Assembly (NCBI GenBank): GCA_040220415.1
Contig: JAVJUV010000066.1
Coordinates: 1-64,000 of the forward strand
Direction: 5' to 3'
From: JAVJUV01 sp040220415
GTDB taxonomy: Bacteria > Pseudomonadota > Alphaproteobacteria > Rhodobacterales > Rhodobacteraceae
Length of the DNA stretch: 64,000 nt
Position 1 is the stretch's first letter. Every line of letters begins with the position of its first letter. Positions 8,679 to 17,477 of the stretch are shown here, in pieces. The notes under the pieces were generated by a model. That model was given only the letters and a program-made list of their open reading frames with translations. It ran no database searches and was not told the DNA's origin. The position numbers and the translations under genes are program-made.

Positions 8679-8764
8679 CTAAGTCCTCTGTAACGTGCTG
8701 GTAACGGGGTGGTATTATCTTCCCGCTGGCAGATAGCATGACGTGAACCCGGACTGGCAAAGCG

Positions 8765-9217
8765 ATGAAAACACTTCTGATTTCCCTATTGCTGATCGTG
8801 GCCGCAGGCATGCTGTGGATTCGCCTGGCGCCCATCGACCGCGACCTCTGGCACGTCGAACCGGCCGAAACCGACGATCCCAAAAGGTCCGGCGTCCGCT
8901 TCATCGGCAGGGAAGCGCCGCGCTACCCGGCTGATCCCGAAAACGTCCTCACCACCTTCTACGAGATCGCGATGAACGAGCCCCGGACGCGATTGCTGGA
9001 AGGCGACATCGACGAAGGCATGCTGACCTTCGTCTCGCGAAGCCGTTTCTTCGGGTTTGCCGATTTCATCACGGTCATGGCCGTCAGCGAGGGCGACGTC
9101 ACCAAGCTGTCGATCGCCTCACGAGCGCGCGTTGGAACCCGCGCCTATGACTGGGGCGTCAATGCCCAGCGTCTCGACCGCTGGCTTCAGGACATGCGGC
9201 TTCGACTGGGGCAGTGA
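8765..9217 (+). CDS. DUF1499 family membrane-anchored protein
   Basis: 150 residues with an N-terminal hydrophobic segment (about residues 3-20, an anchor or uncleaved signal). The DUF1499 domain follows, recognised by VSRSRFFGFADFITV and the closing RARVGTRAYDWGVNAQRLDRWL block. Function of the family is unknown. The last 99 nt overlap, on the opposite strand, the end of the secreted-protein gene that stops at 9119. No ribosome site of note. Confidence 0.85.
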   Translation: MKTLLISLLLIVAAGMLWIRLAPIDRDLWHVEPAETDDPKRSGVRFIGREAPRYPADPENVLTTFYEIAMNEPRTRLLEGDIDEGMLTFVSRSRFFGFADFITVMAVSEGDVTKLSIASRARVGTRAYDWGVNAQRLDRWLQDMRLRLGQ

Positions 9218-9451
9218 CGATGACAGGCAGCCTTCACGAACCTCGCGCCACATCGGCACGTTCAGCGACATCTGGCACTGCGCCATGAAGGAACGGCCAT
9301 CGACGAACAGGCAGATCGTCTCGCCCAGCTCCACCCGCGACCCCTGGGTATCGGTGCAATAGCAATCCACGGTCCTGCCGCCGGGACCGGTCACGTCGGC
9401 ATTGGCCACCGTTGCGGCCAGAATGGACAACACGGCAAGCACGGTTCTCAT
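9119..9451 (-). CDS. Small secreted Cys-containing hypothetical protein
   Basis: 110 residues with a clear Sec signal peptide (MRTVLAVLSILAATVANA, then DVTGPGG). The mature part carries VDCYCTD, a lone Cys in GETICLFV, a Cys in MAQCQMSLN and REGCLSS, suggesting two disulfides in a periplasmic protein. By recall, a similar secreted family occurs widely in Rhodobacteraceae without known function. The 3' third runs antisense through the end of the DUF1499 gene for 99 nt. The conserved-looking cysteine part lies outside the overlap, so a shorter real protein is conceivable, but there is no earlier stop. The start is 72 bp from the divergent prfA. Confidence 0.62.
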   Translation of the reverse strand: MRTVLAVLSILAATVANADVTGPGGRTVDCYCTDTQGSRVELGETICLFVDGRSFMAQCQMSLNVPMWREVREGCLSSSLPQSKPHVLKPAVETLGIDAPVIGAGSNARS

Positions 9452-9523
9452 GAACGCTAGTTTAGCATCCCGGCGCGCCTCGCGCCAGCTTGACGCCGCG
9501 CTGCCGATCGGCAACAGGAAAGC

Positions 9524-10579
9524 ATGGTCCCCGAACAGACACTCAACCAGATCCGCGAACGCTTCCAGTTTCTGGAGGCGAAGATGGCCGGTGGCGCGGA
9601 CTCCGGCGAGATCGCGAACCTTGCCCGGGAATATTCCGAGCTGAAGCCCGTCGTTTCCGAGATCGAGGCTTATCGCACCATGCTGGCCTCGCGCGACGAG
9701 GCGATGGCGATGCTGAACGATCCCGAGATGCGCGCGCTTGCCGAAGAGGAACTGGCCGAGCTCAGGGAAAAGCTGCCCGACGCGGAACAACGCCTGCGGC
9801 TTTCGCTGCTGCCGAAGGACGCCGCCGACGCGCGCCCGGCCATCGTCGAGATCCGCCCCGGCACCGGTGGCGAGGAGGCGGCTCTCTTCGCGGGCGACCT
9901 CTTGCGGATGTATCAGCGCTACGCCGAGGCGAAGGGCTGGAAATTCAACGTCATCGAACTGGCCGAGACCGAATTGGGCGGCGTCAAGGAAGCGGTCGTC
10001 AACGTGGCGGGCGAGGGCGTCTTCGCGCGCCTGAAATTCGAATCCGGCGTTCACCGGGTCCAGCGCGTGCCGGAAACCGAAAGCGGCGGGCGGATTCACA
10101 CCTCTGCCGCAACCGTCGCGGTGCTGCCCGAAGCCCAGGAAGTCGACATCGACATTCCCGTGTCCGATATCCGCATCGATACGATGCGGGCCAGCGGCGC
10201 CGGCGGCCAGCACGTCAACACCACCGACTCGGCCGTCCGCATCACCCACATGCCCACCGGGATTGTCGTCACCTCATCCGAAAAGTCGCAGCACCAGAAC
10301 CGCGCAATCGCGATGGCCCACCTGCGCGCCAAGCTCTTCGACATGCAGCGGCAGAAGGCCGCCGACGAACGCGCCGCCGACCGCAAGGCGCAGGTCGGCT
10401 CGGGCGACCGGTCCGAGCGCATCCGGACCTACAATTTCCCCCAGGGGCGGATGACCGACCACCGCATCGGCCTGACGCTCTATCGTCTGGGCGAGATCAT
10501 GGGCGGCGATCTGGACGAAGTGATCGACGCGCTGATTTCCGAGGATCAGGCGGCCAAGCTGGCCGAGCAGGGGCTGTAA
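9524..10579 (+). CDS. prfA: Peptide chain release factor 1
   Basis: 351 residues, normal RF1 length. It recognises UAA/UAG in the ribosomal A site and triggers peptide release. The catalytic GGQ lies in ASGAGGQHVNTTDSAVR (about residues 224-240), the target of PrmC methylation. The stop-codon tripeptide is PET, within VQRVPETESGGRIHT (the PxT of RF1; E. coli has PAT), not the SPF of RF2. The prmC gene starts one nucleotide after the stop. Confidence 0.97.
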   Translation: MVPEQTLNQIRERFQFLEAKMAGGADSGEIANLAREYSELKPVVSEIEAYRTMLASRDEAMAMLNDPEMRALAEEELAELREKLPDAEQRLRLSLLPKDAADARPAIVEIRPGTGGEEAALFAGDLLRMYQRYAEAKGWKFNVIELAETELGGVKEAVVNVAGEGVFARLKFESGVHRVQRVPETESGGRIHTSAATVAVLPEAQEVDIDIPVSDIRIDTMRASGAGGQHVNTTDSAVRITHMPTGIVVTSSEKSQHQNRAIAMAHLRAKLFDMQRQKAADERAADRKAQVGSGDRSERIRTYNFPQGRMTDHRIGLTLYRLGEIMGGDLDEVIDALISEDQAAKLAEQGL

Positions 10580-10580
10580 G

Positions 10581-11423
10581 GTGCCCCCCACCGTCTCCGA
10601 CGAGATCGCCCGGGGGATCGGTGCGCTGCGCGGAGCGGGCATCGAATCGCCGGAACGCGACGCCAGGTGGCTGATGGCCGCGTGCCTCGGCATCCCGCGC
10701 GAGCGCCTCACGCTTCACCTGCGCGATGCCGTTTCCACCGAAGCGCAGGCCTGCTTTTCCGATCTCCTCCGGAAACGGCAGGACCGCAAGCCGGTCTCGC
10801 GCATCCTGGGGATTCGCGAGTTCTGGGGGCGGACCTTCAAAGTCACCGAGGCAACGCTTGACCCAAGGCCCGAGACGGAAATCCTGGTCGAACTCGCCCT
10901 CTCGCGGCCGTTTTCGCGGGTGCTGGACCTTGGCACCGGCACCGGGTGCATTCTCGTGACGCTCCTGGCCGAGCGTCGGCAGGCCACCGGCGTCGGCACC
11001 GACATTTCCGCAGAGGCGGTTCTGGTCGCCGGCGAGAACGCCGAACGGCACGGTGTCGCCGACCGACTGATCCTCCCGTTGTCCGACTGGTATTCCGATA
11101 TCGGCGGCCGTTTCGACCTGATCGTATCCAATCCGCCCTACATTGCTGCCAATGAAATGGACCTTCTTCAGCCCGAAGTCCGCGATCACGACCCCCGGAT
11201 CGCGCTGACCGACGACGCCGACGGGCTGACCGCCTATCGCCGGATTCTGGCCGGCGCGCGCGATCATCTCGCTACCGGCGGTCGGCTCCTTGTCGAGATC
11301 GGACCCGACCAGGCCGACGCGGTCACACCGCTTTTTAAGGCGGCAGGTCTTGAAAACATACACGTCCACCATGATCTCGATAACAGAGACCGGGTCGTTT
11401 CTGGGACCGCACCTGACCTTTGA
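10581..11423 (+). CDS. prmC: Release factor glutamine N5-methyltransferase
   Basis: 280 residues, starting at GTG 10581 only 1 nt after the prfA stop. It methylates the Gln of the GGQ motif of RF1/RF2 using SAM. The SAM-binding loop is VLDLGTGTGCILV (about 114-126), and the catalytic NPPY motif (SNPPYIAANE) follows at about 183-186. An N-terminal helical domain (about 1-80) precedes the Rossmann fold, as in HemK. Gene order prfA-prmC puts enzyme and substrate in one transcript. Confidence 0.95.
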   Translation: MPPTVSDEIARGIGALRGAGIESPERDARWLMAACLGIPRERLTLHLRDAVSTEAQACFSDLLRKRQDRKPVSRILGIREFWGRTFKVTEATLDPRPETEILVELALSRPFSRVLDLGTGTGCILVTLLAERRQATGVGTDISAEAVLVAGENAERHGVADRLILPLSDWYSDIGGRFDLIVSNPPYIAANEMDLLQPEVRDHDPRIALTDDADGLTAYRRILAGARDHLATGGRLLVEIGPDQADAVTPLFKAAGLENIHVHHDLDNRDRVVSGTAPDL

Positions 11424-11679
11424 AAGCGTGTCCCAAGGTCATCAATCGGCAAGATTTGGCATGGAATCCGGTCTTTTGGTCAAGTTTGCGCTTGCCCTGT
11501 GGGTGCGCACTGGCTAGACCACTTCATGCAAGCGGCGGGGGGCTGCGGGTCAGATGGCCTGCACGCATTAATTCCCCACTTGCGATTTGCCAGACCTGCG
11601 CGGAAACAAAGCTCGGCACCGTCCGAATGCATCAGGAAAACCCGCTCAGGTCCAGACAAAGGCTGGAACAGGACCTTTT

Positions 11680-12300
11680 ATGAGATCTTCCAAGTCACGT
11701 TCGCGGTCCAAAGGGAACCGCAATCGTTCGATGGGTAACATCGTGAACCGTGTTTTCGACTCTTCGGGACCCGAAGGGAAGGTGCGCGGCACACCACAGC
11801 AGATCATCGACAAGTATAACCAGTTGGCGCGCGACGCGCAGGTTTCCAACGACCGCGTCGCGGCGGAAAACTTCCAGCAGCACGCGGAACACTACCTGCG
11901 GATGCTGTCCGAGGCTCAGCGCGAACAGACAGAGCGCCAGCAGCAGGGCCAGCAGGATCAGGGCGGCAACCAGAATGCCGGCGACCAGTCCAACAGGTCC
12001 AACGACAACGCCTCGCAGCAGGGCGACCAGCCCGGCGATCGCAATCAGGGCGCGCAGGGCGGCGAATGGCGCGGCGGCAACAATGATCGCAACCGGGATC
12101 GCAAACCAGAAGCCGCGAAGAATGACGCCCCGCCACCAAAGGCAACCGCGGATGTCATCGACGTCGAGGACGACACCGACGGTGGCCTGGTGGAAACGCC
12201 GGAAGACAAGCCCAAGCGCCCCCGGCGTTCACGGGCCAAGCCCGCAGCCGCGGCCGAACCCGAGCAAACCGAAGAGGCCTCTCAGAACGCAGCCGAATAG
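11680..12300 (+). CDS. DUF4167 domain-containing protein
   Basis: 206 residues. A very basic N-terminus (MRSSKSRSRSKGNRNR) leads into the conserved DUF4167 block (GNIVNRVFDSSGPEGKVRG...QHAEHYLRM, about residues 18-78). A long Gln/Asn/Arg/Asp-rich, low-complexity, probably disordered tail fills the rest. The basic head and polyampholytic tail resemble an RNA-binding protein, but function is unknown. Start ATG at 11680 with AGGA about 8 nt upstream. The 256 bp before it, after prmC, contain no gene I can support and probably hold the promoter. Confidence 0.88.
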   Translation: MRSSKSRSRSKGNRNRSMGNIVNRVFDSSGPEGKVRGTPQQIIDKYNQLARDAQVSNDRVAAENFQQHAEHYLRMLSEAQREQTERQQQGQQDQGGNQNAGDQSNRSNDNASQQGDQPGDRNQGAQGGEWRGGNNDRNRDRKPEAAKNDAPPPKATADVIDVEDDTDGGLVETPEDKPKRPRRSRAKPAAAAEPEQTEEASQNAAE

Positions 12301-12303
12301 GGA

Positions 12304-13143
12304 CTAGCGTTCCAGGCTTCGCGCCAGGATACAGAATCTCTCCAGGTCGACCGTTTCGGCACGGTCGGTCGGCTGGATGCCTGCCTGAAGAAGGCGGTCC
12401 TCGATATCGGGCGCCAGCCCCTTCAGGCTGGCCCGCAACATCTTCCTTCGCTGGTTGAACGCCTTCGCCACGAGCTCTCGCAACAGCTTCGGGTCGGCCG
12501 GAAAGCGCGGCTCGGCAAGGGCGGTCAGATGCACCACCGCCGAGCGCACCTTGGGCGGCGGCGTGAAGGCTTCCGGCGGAAGCTCCATCACGATCCGGGC
12601 CTCGGTGCGCCACTGCGCCAGGATCGCAAGCCTGCCATAGGCCTTGGTGCCCGGCCGCGCCACGATGCGCTCGGCCACCTCTCGCTGGAACATCAGCGTC
12701 AGGCTTTCCCAGAACGGCGGCCAGACCGCGGGCTCCAGCCAGCGGGTCAGCAATTCCGTCCCGACGTTGTAGGGAAGATTGGCCACGATCTTGACCGGCG
12801 GCGTCAGGAGGGCGGTTACGTCCAGGTCCAGCGCGTCCGCGTTCACCACGTCCAGCCGCCCCGGATAGGCCGCCGCTATTTCCTCCAGCGCCGGAAGGCA
12901 GCGGGCGTCCTTCTCGACGGCCAGCACCTTGCGGGCGCCCTCCGCCAAAAGCCCTCGCGTCAGCCCGCCGGGACCCGGACCGATCTCCAGAACGTCCGCC
13001 TGCGTCAGATCCCCGGCCGCCCGCGCGATCTTCGCCGTCAGGTTCAGATCCAGAAGGAAGTTCTGGCCAAGCGACTTCCGGGCCGACAGCCCATGTGCGG
13101 AAATGACGTCTCGAAGCGGCGGCAGGTTGTCGATCACGCTCAT
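12304..13143 (-). CDS. rsmA: 16S rRNA (adenine1518-N6/adenine1519-N6)-dimethyltransferase
   Basis: 279 residues. RsmA/KsgA dimethylates two adjacent adenines in the 3' hairpin of 16S rRNA during 30S maturation. Seen: KSLGQNFLLDLN near the N-terminus, the SAM loop EIGPGPGGLTRGL (about 53-65) and the catalytic NLPYN motif near residue 120. A C-terminal helical domain ending in FNQRRKMLRASLK binds rRNA. The ATG overlaps the pdxA stop (ATGA 13140-13143), making it last of six coupled genes. Confidence 0.96.
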   Translation of the reverse strand: MSVIDNLPPLRDVISAHGLSARKSLGQNFLLDLNLTAKIARAAGDLTQADVLEIGPGPGGLTRGLLAEGARKVLAVEKDARCLPALEEIAAAYPGRLDVVNADALDLDVTALLTPPVKIVANLPYNVGTELLTRWLEPAVWPPFWESLTLMFQREVAERIVARPGTKAYGRLAILAQWRTEARIVMELPPEAFTPPPKVRSAVVHLTALAEPRFPADPKLLRELVAKAFNQRRKMLRASLKGLAPDIEDRLLQAGIQPTDRAETVDLERFCILARSLER

Positions 13144-14135
13144 CCCGCGGCCAGACCGGACCGGGTCCGGGCCATTTCGGCCGCCAGTTTCAGCGCCTCG
13201 ATCAGCGACGTCGGGTCCGCCGCATCGCGGCCTGCAATGCCATAGGCCGTCCCGTGGTCCGGAGAGGTGCGCACGAACGGAAGTCCAAGGGTCACGTTCA
13301 CCCCGCGGTCGAAGGCCAGCGTCTTGATCGGGATAAGGGCCTGATCATGATACATAGCGACGGCGGCGTCATAGCCTGCGCGGGCGGCGGCGTGAAACAT
13401 CGTGTCGGCGGGCAGGGGGCCTTCCAGCGCCATGCCATTCGCCCGCAGCCGGTCGCAAAGCGGCGCGATCCAGTCCTTCTCCTCGCTGCCCAGCAACCCG
13501 CCTTCTCCGGCATGGGGATTAAGCCCGGCCACGGCGATCCTGGGGGCGTCAATGCCGAAATCATCCCGCAAGGCCCGCTGAAGGATGACAATCGTCCGCT
13601 CCAGCACCTCCGGTGTCAGGGCGCGGGGCACCTCGGCCAGCGGAATATGTATCGTCGCAGGAACGACTTTCAGTTCGGCGGCGGCCAGCATCATCAGCAC
13701 ATGATCGACACCCGCCAGATGCGCCAGGAACTCGGTATGTCCCGGAAAGCGGAATCCCGCGTGGTCGACCAGTTCCTTCTTCGATATGGGTGCCGTGCAG
13801 ACCGCGGACGCCTCGCCCGACATGACAAGCCGCACCGCGCGTTCGATCACTTCAACGACACCGGCCGCATTCTCGGGCGCGGGCTTTCCGGGTATCGCCG
13901 GCGACTTGAAGGCATGCGGCAGAACGGGCAGCCCAAGCCGTGCCGCCTCAGCCGCCTGACCCGGTGACTGGATGATCTCGGCAGGTGCGCCGGCGGGCAA
14001 ATGGCCCGGATCGCCGATCCAGAAAAACGGCAATCCGTCTCCCAGCGCCTGCCATGCCTTCACCGCGATCTCTGGCCCAATGCCCGAAGGGTCGCCGCAG
14101 GTCAGCGCGACGGGTTGCGGGTGACGGGGTGTCAT
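13140..14135 (-). CDS. pdxA: 4-hydroxythreonine-4-phosphate dehydrogenase
   Basis: 331 residues. PdxA oxidises 4-phosphohydroxy-L-threonine with NAD+ in the DXP-dependent pyridoxal-phosphate pathway. Seen: the N-terminal TCGDPSGIGPEIAVKAW, the substrate loop CTAPISKKEL, and metal-binding histidines in GHTEFLAHL, NPHAGEGG and AMYHDQALIPIK. It starts 3 nt after the surA stop and overlaps rsmA by ATGA. The surA-pdxA-rsmA order is conserved widely among proteobacteria. Confidence 0.96.
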   Translation of the reverse strand: MTPRHPQPVALTCGDPSGIGPEIAVKAWQALGDGLPFFWIGDPGHLPAGAPAEIIQSPGQAAEAARLGLPVLPHAFKSPAIPGKPAPENAAGVVEVIERAVRLVMSGEASAVCTAPISKKELVDHAGFRFPGHTEFLAHLAGVDHVLMMLAAAELKVVPATIHIPLAEVPRALTPEVLERTIVILQRALRDDFGIDAPRIAVAGLNPHAGEGGLLGSEEKDWIAPLCDRLRANGMALEGPLPADTMFHAAARAGYDAAVAMYHDQALIPIKTLAFDRGVNVTLGLPFVRTSPDHGTAYGIAGRDAADPTSLIEALKLAAEMARTRSGLAAG

Positions 14136-14138
14136 TCG

Positions 14139-15359
14139 TCAGTTGACGACGTCGAGGACGACAGTATTGGCGCGCAGGTCCGCCAGGTGATCGGCGGCCA
14201 TGGTGCCCAGCCGCGTGTTCAGAAGGCGCGTTCCGACGATCTCGAAATCGACGGTCGATTCCAGCGCGGGCCGGCGCTCGCACAGCATCAGGACCGTGGC
14301 CTTGCCGCCCCGGATCAGCGCCGTGGACACTTCGTACCGATCCATCTGCGCGATCTCGGCGCGGATATCGGCGGGAAGGGCGCCGGCCTGCTGCACATCA
14401 CGGACCAGCCTCTCGGGCGGCAGGCCCCTGGCAACCCCGTAGAGGTCGTCGCACACGTCGATTTCCTCGGCGATCGCGTCGGCCTCTGCCGGTCCGCCAT
14501 CGGTAATGAACAGCGCATAATCGACCGAGAGAGTCTCCGCCGAACCGGGGGCGACCTGCTCGACATCGCGCAAAAGGAAAACGCCGATCGCGTTGCCCAA
14601 CTCCACCGGACGGCTGATCTGCCCCGGCGTCAGCCCGGAGATGATGGGCCTGACGTCGTCGGGAAGCGTTTCAAGCGCGACCCAGTTCAGCGCGCCACCC
14701 ACGTCCGACGAGCGCGCAACCGAGAACTGCCGCGCCGCGATCGAGAATTCCTCCTCGCTTCCCAATGCGGCGATCCTGGCGGCGCGAACGCGCGAGGCGG
14801 CGGCCGTCTCCGGTGTGGTGGTCGGCAAAAGAATCTCCGAAACAAGAACCCTCGTTCCGCCTTCCGTTCCGATCTCGGCCAGCGTGCGGCGCACCAGGTC
14901 CTCGGGGATATCACGGGCGGTTTCGCCGAATCTGCTCCGGACATAGTTGCGCCAGGCGACGCCTGCGCCGATGAAATCGCGGAACGTCTCCGCGCCCACG
15001 CCATTCTGCGCAAGGGCCGCCGTGAATTCCTCGGCCGTCAGGTTGGCGCGGCTCGCGAACTCGTCCATCCCGTTGGTCACTTCGTCCGCCGACAATTCGA
15101 TACCGGCACCGCTTGCGGCCTTGTTCTGGACCGCCTCGTTGACCAGTTGCTCGCGCGCCAGTTGCCGGGGATCGCCGGGGGCACCCAGAAGCGACAGGAA
15201 CCTTGTCCGCTGATCCAGCTGGTAGCGCGTGATGACCGCGTCACCGACCTGGATCACCGGTGAAAAGCGGCTTTGCGCGCCGGCTTGCGATGCCGTCATC
15301 AGGACGACGGCAGCCGCCAGCGCGTGAAGAAGGCTTGAAATGATGCTGGCCTGTTTCAA
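14139..15359 (-). CDS. surA: Periplasmic peptidyl-prolyl isomerase / chaperone SurA
   Basis: 406 residues with a signal peptide (hydrophobic core about residues 10-22, cleavage after SQAGA). A SurA N-terminal chaperone domain starts at VIQVGDAVITRYQLDQR. A parvulin domain sits in the middle (TRVLVSEILLP ... EEFSIAARQFS ... DVGGALNWV). It escorts outer-membrane proteins such as LptD, encoded immediately upstream. The best start is TTG at 15359: it gives a complete signal peptide, lies 6 nt past the lptD stop, and GAGGATGAG sits before it. There is no ATG in the signal region other than one too deep in the hydrophobic core. Confidence 0.9.
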   Translation of the reverse strand: MKQASIISSLLHALAAAVVLMTASQAGAQSRFSPVIQVGDAVITRYQLDQRTRFLSLLGAPGDPRQLAREQLVNEAVQNKAASGAGIELSADEVTNGMDEFASRANLTAEEFTAALAQNGVGAETFRDFIGAGVAWRNYVRSRFGETARDIPEDLVRRTLAEIGTEGGTRVLVSEILLPTTTPETAAASRVRAARIAALGSEEEFSIAARQFSVARSSDVGGALNWVALETLPDDVRPIISGLTPGQISRPVELGNAIGVFLLRDVEQVAPGSAETLSVDYALFITDGGPAEADAIAEEIDVCDDLYGVARGLPPERLVRDVQQAGALPADIRAEIAQMDRYEVSTALIRGGKATVLMLCERRPALESTVDFEIVGTRLLNTRLGTMAADHLADLRANTVVLDVVN

Positions 15360-15365
15360 CGGGTC

Positions 15366-17477
15366 TCATCCTCTGCAACTGCGGCGGCGCGGGGCAGTGC
15401 CGTCGGCTCCGCCAAGACCGACCAGCGAAACGCGGAATCCGAAATCGGTCGTCGGGTCGCCGGCCGACGAACTCGCGTAGCGGCGTGATACGGAAACCAT
15501 AACGTCAACGCATTCGCTCCGGTAGGACAACCCAATTCCCGTACGCGCCGCACGGCCCGCCGTGAAGTCATAACGCCAATCCGCACTGGCCGTCCACCTG
15601 TCGTTGAGATCATAACTGCCGTCGAACGACCACTCCGACAGGCGGTCGAGGCGTCCCTCCGCCGGTTCAGGACTGGCGTAGATGAAGCTGGAACCAAGCT
15701 CGAAGTCCTCGGCCGCCCAGTTCACCCGGGTCTCTGACAGAGTGAAATTCAGCTTTGCGTCGAAAAGCGACCGGTTCGCAAGGAACAGCCGGTCATCGAC
15801 GCCAAGGCGCGCCGCCAAAAGCCATTCCGAGCGGTCGCCTTCAAGTCCCGAGCCCTGGCCAAAGCCAAGCGTCCCGTCCAGATGCGCGATCCGTCCAAGG
15901 GCGAAGTCCATGCTCCAGCCTTGCGGATCGTCCCGTCTCCAGGCCAGACCCGCCGCGATGCGCGGCCCGCGCTCCACGCCGTCAACGCCGGGGTAGCGCG
16001 ATTGGGAAAACAGGTTCGCCTCGTCGAACTCGACAACCGTGCTGTCCTCGTTCGGGACGGTATCGCCCCATATGTCGGCGATATCGAACCGGATTACCGG
16101 TTCCAGCACCTCGCGCCCCCCGTCTGCGGTGCTTCTGGCCAGGGGCCAGCGGAACTCTGCCGCGGCCCGCGACACCACGCGCGTCAGATTGGTTCCGAAC
16201 GTGCTGTCCTGGCCCACGTTATAGGCATCGATCCGCAGGCCAAGTTCACCCGAGGCCACGATGCCGGGTCCAAAGACACGATCCCTGCGCCAGTCAAGCG
16301 AAGCGCCCACCCGGCTGACGTCGCGCCCGACGATATCCGCCGCCGAGGGCCGGTTCAGCGCGCTTGCCTCGACACTCGCCGTGGTCCGGCCACCGAAGGA
16401 CAGTTCGGGGAGTTCGCGTTCGTAGAAAACCTCGATGAAGCGATCCGGCAGCGTGTCCCGAATCGGAATCTCCTTGCCGCGCAGCGTTCGGAACTCGGTC
16501 GCGATGGCCCTGAACCGGTCCTTGTCGCGCACCCGCGTCAGTGCGATCTCGTTGGTCAATCGGTCCTTGCCCGAATAGTCGTAGATGAAGAGATAATCGG
16601 GGTCGGATACCAGCTCCAGTTGCCCGGTCAGAAGAAAGTCGCGCGGCAGTCGGTACCTGATGTTCGAGAAAAGATACCCGCGGTTGTCCCCGGTATCGTC
16701 GTTGCTCACAGCGCCTTCGACCGAGATTGCGCCGCCTCTCAGATTCTGGCGGAAGTTCAGCTCAAGCGTGCGTGTCGAACTGGAAAGGTAGGGCGTCAAC
16801 GTCAGGTCCGCGTGACGACCCAGCGGCAGGAAGTAGGGGAACTTGAACCCGGTTCCCAGATCGGACGAGGTGCGAAGCCGGGGAATAAGGAAACCGCGGG
16901 CACGCTGCAGGGTGGGATCGGGCATTCGCAGGCGCGGTACGTAGAAGACCGGAAGACCGGCTATCCGGAACTGGGCGTTGGTGAAATACAACTGCCGTTC
17001 GGTCTGGTCGTGCACTACCGAGGCCGCCCGTATCTCCCAAAGCGGCGTCGGGTTCGCGGCGCAGACCTCGCAGGACGAGGCGACAACCCGGTCCAGCCGC
17101 GTATACCGCCCGCCGACCCGCGCGATCTGGTTTGCCGCCAGCTGCAATTGCCGATCGAGAACCAGCCGCGCCGACCGCAACACGCCGTCTCTCAGATCCC
17201 GGTCCAGTTCGGCGGCATCGGCCAGCAGTACGGTCCCGTCTGGTTCCGTCACGCGGATCGGGCCCTCGATCGTCAGCCGGTCGCCATCGCGCGTATAGGT
17301 GATGCCGCGCGCCGTCAGACGCGTGCCGTCGAAGAAGACCTCGACATTTCCCGTCGCCGTCACGCGCCCGGCCGGATCGACGCTGATCTGGTCGGCAACC
17401 AGCGATGCCAGATCCTGGGCGGCGGCCGGCAGCGCGACCAGCCAGAGGACCAGCAGAAGCAGAAGACGCCGCATCAT
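15366..17477 (-). CDS. lptD: LPS-assembly protein LptD
   Basis: 703 residues, outer-membrane beta-barrel translocon that inserts LPS into the outer leaflet with LptE. Signal peptide MMRRLLLLLVLWLVALPAAA. Then a periplasmic OstA/LptA-like jellyroll (DQISVDPAGRVTATGNVEVFF..., about 28-130), followed by the barrel (about 200-700). A paired cysteine segment (SSCEVCAANP, about 134-142) and a late Cys (SECVDV) could form the disulfides LptD needs for maturation. ATG at 17477 overlaps the lptG stop (ATGA). No lptE gene is in the window, as is usual in this lineage. Confidence 0.93.
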   Translation of the reverse strand: MMRRLLLLLVLWLVALPAAAQDLASLVADQISVDPAGRVTATGNVEVFFDGTRLTARGITYTRDGDRLTIEGPIRVTEPDGTVLLADAAELDRDLRDGVLRSARLVLDRQLQLAANQIARVGGRYTRLDRVVASSCEVCAANPTPLWEIRAASVVHDQTERQLYFTNAQFRIAGLPVFYVPRLRMPDPTLQRARGFLIPRLRTSSDLGTGFKFPYFLPLGRHADLTLTPYLSSSTRTLELNFRQNLRGGAISVEGAVSNDDTGDNRGYLFSNIRYRLPRDFLLTGQLELVSDPDYLFIYDYSGKDRLTNEIALTRVRDKDRFRAIATEFRTLRGKEIPIRDTLPDRFIEVFYERELPELSFGGRTTASVEASALNRPSAADIVGRDVSRVGASLDWRRDRVFGPGIVASGELGLRIDAYNVGQDSTFGTNLTRVVSRAAAEFRWPLARSTADGGREVLEPVIRFDIADIWGDTVPNEDSTVVEFDEANLFSQSRYPGVDGVERGPRIAAGLAWRRDDPQGWSMDFALGRIAHLDGTLGFGQGSGLEGDRSEWLLAARLGVDDRLFLANRSLFDAKLNFTLSETRVNWAAEDFELGSSFIYASPEPAEGRLDRLSEWSFDGSYDLNDRWTASADWRYDFTAGRAARTGIGLSYRSECVDVMVSVSRRYASSSAGDPTTDFGFRVSLVGLGGADGTAPRRRSCRG

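Noticed and set aside
11424..11679. Small gene or RNA in the gap before the DUF4167 gene
   Set aside because: Short frames here have no ribosome site, motif or consistent composition, and no stable structure is evident. Probably only a promoter and leader.
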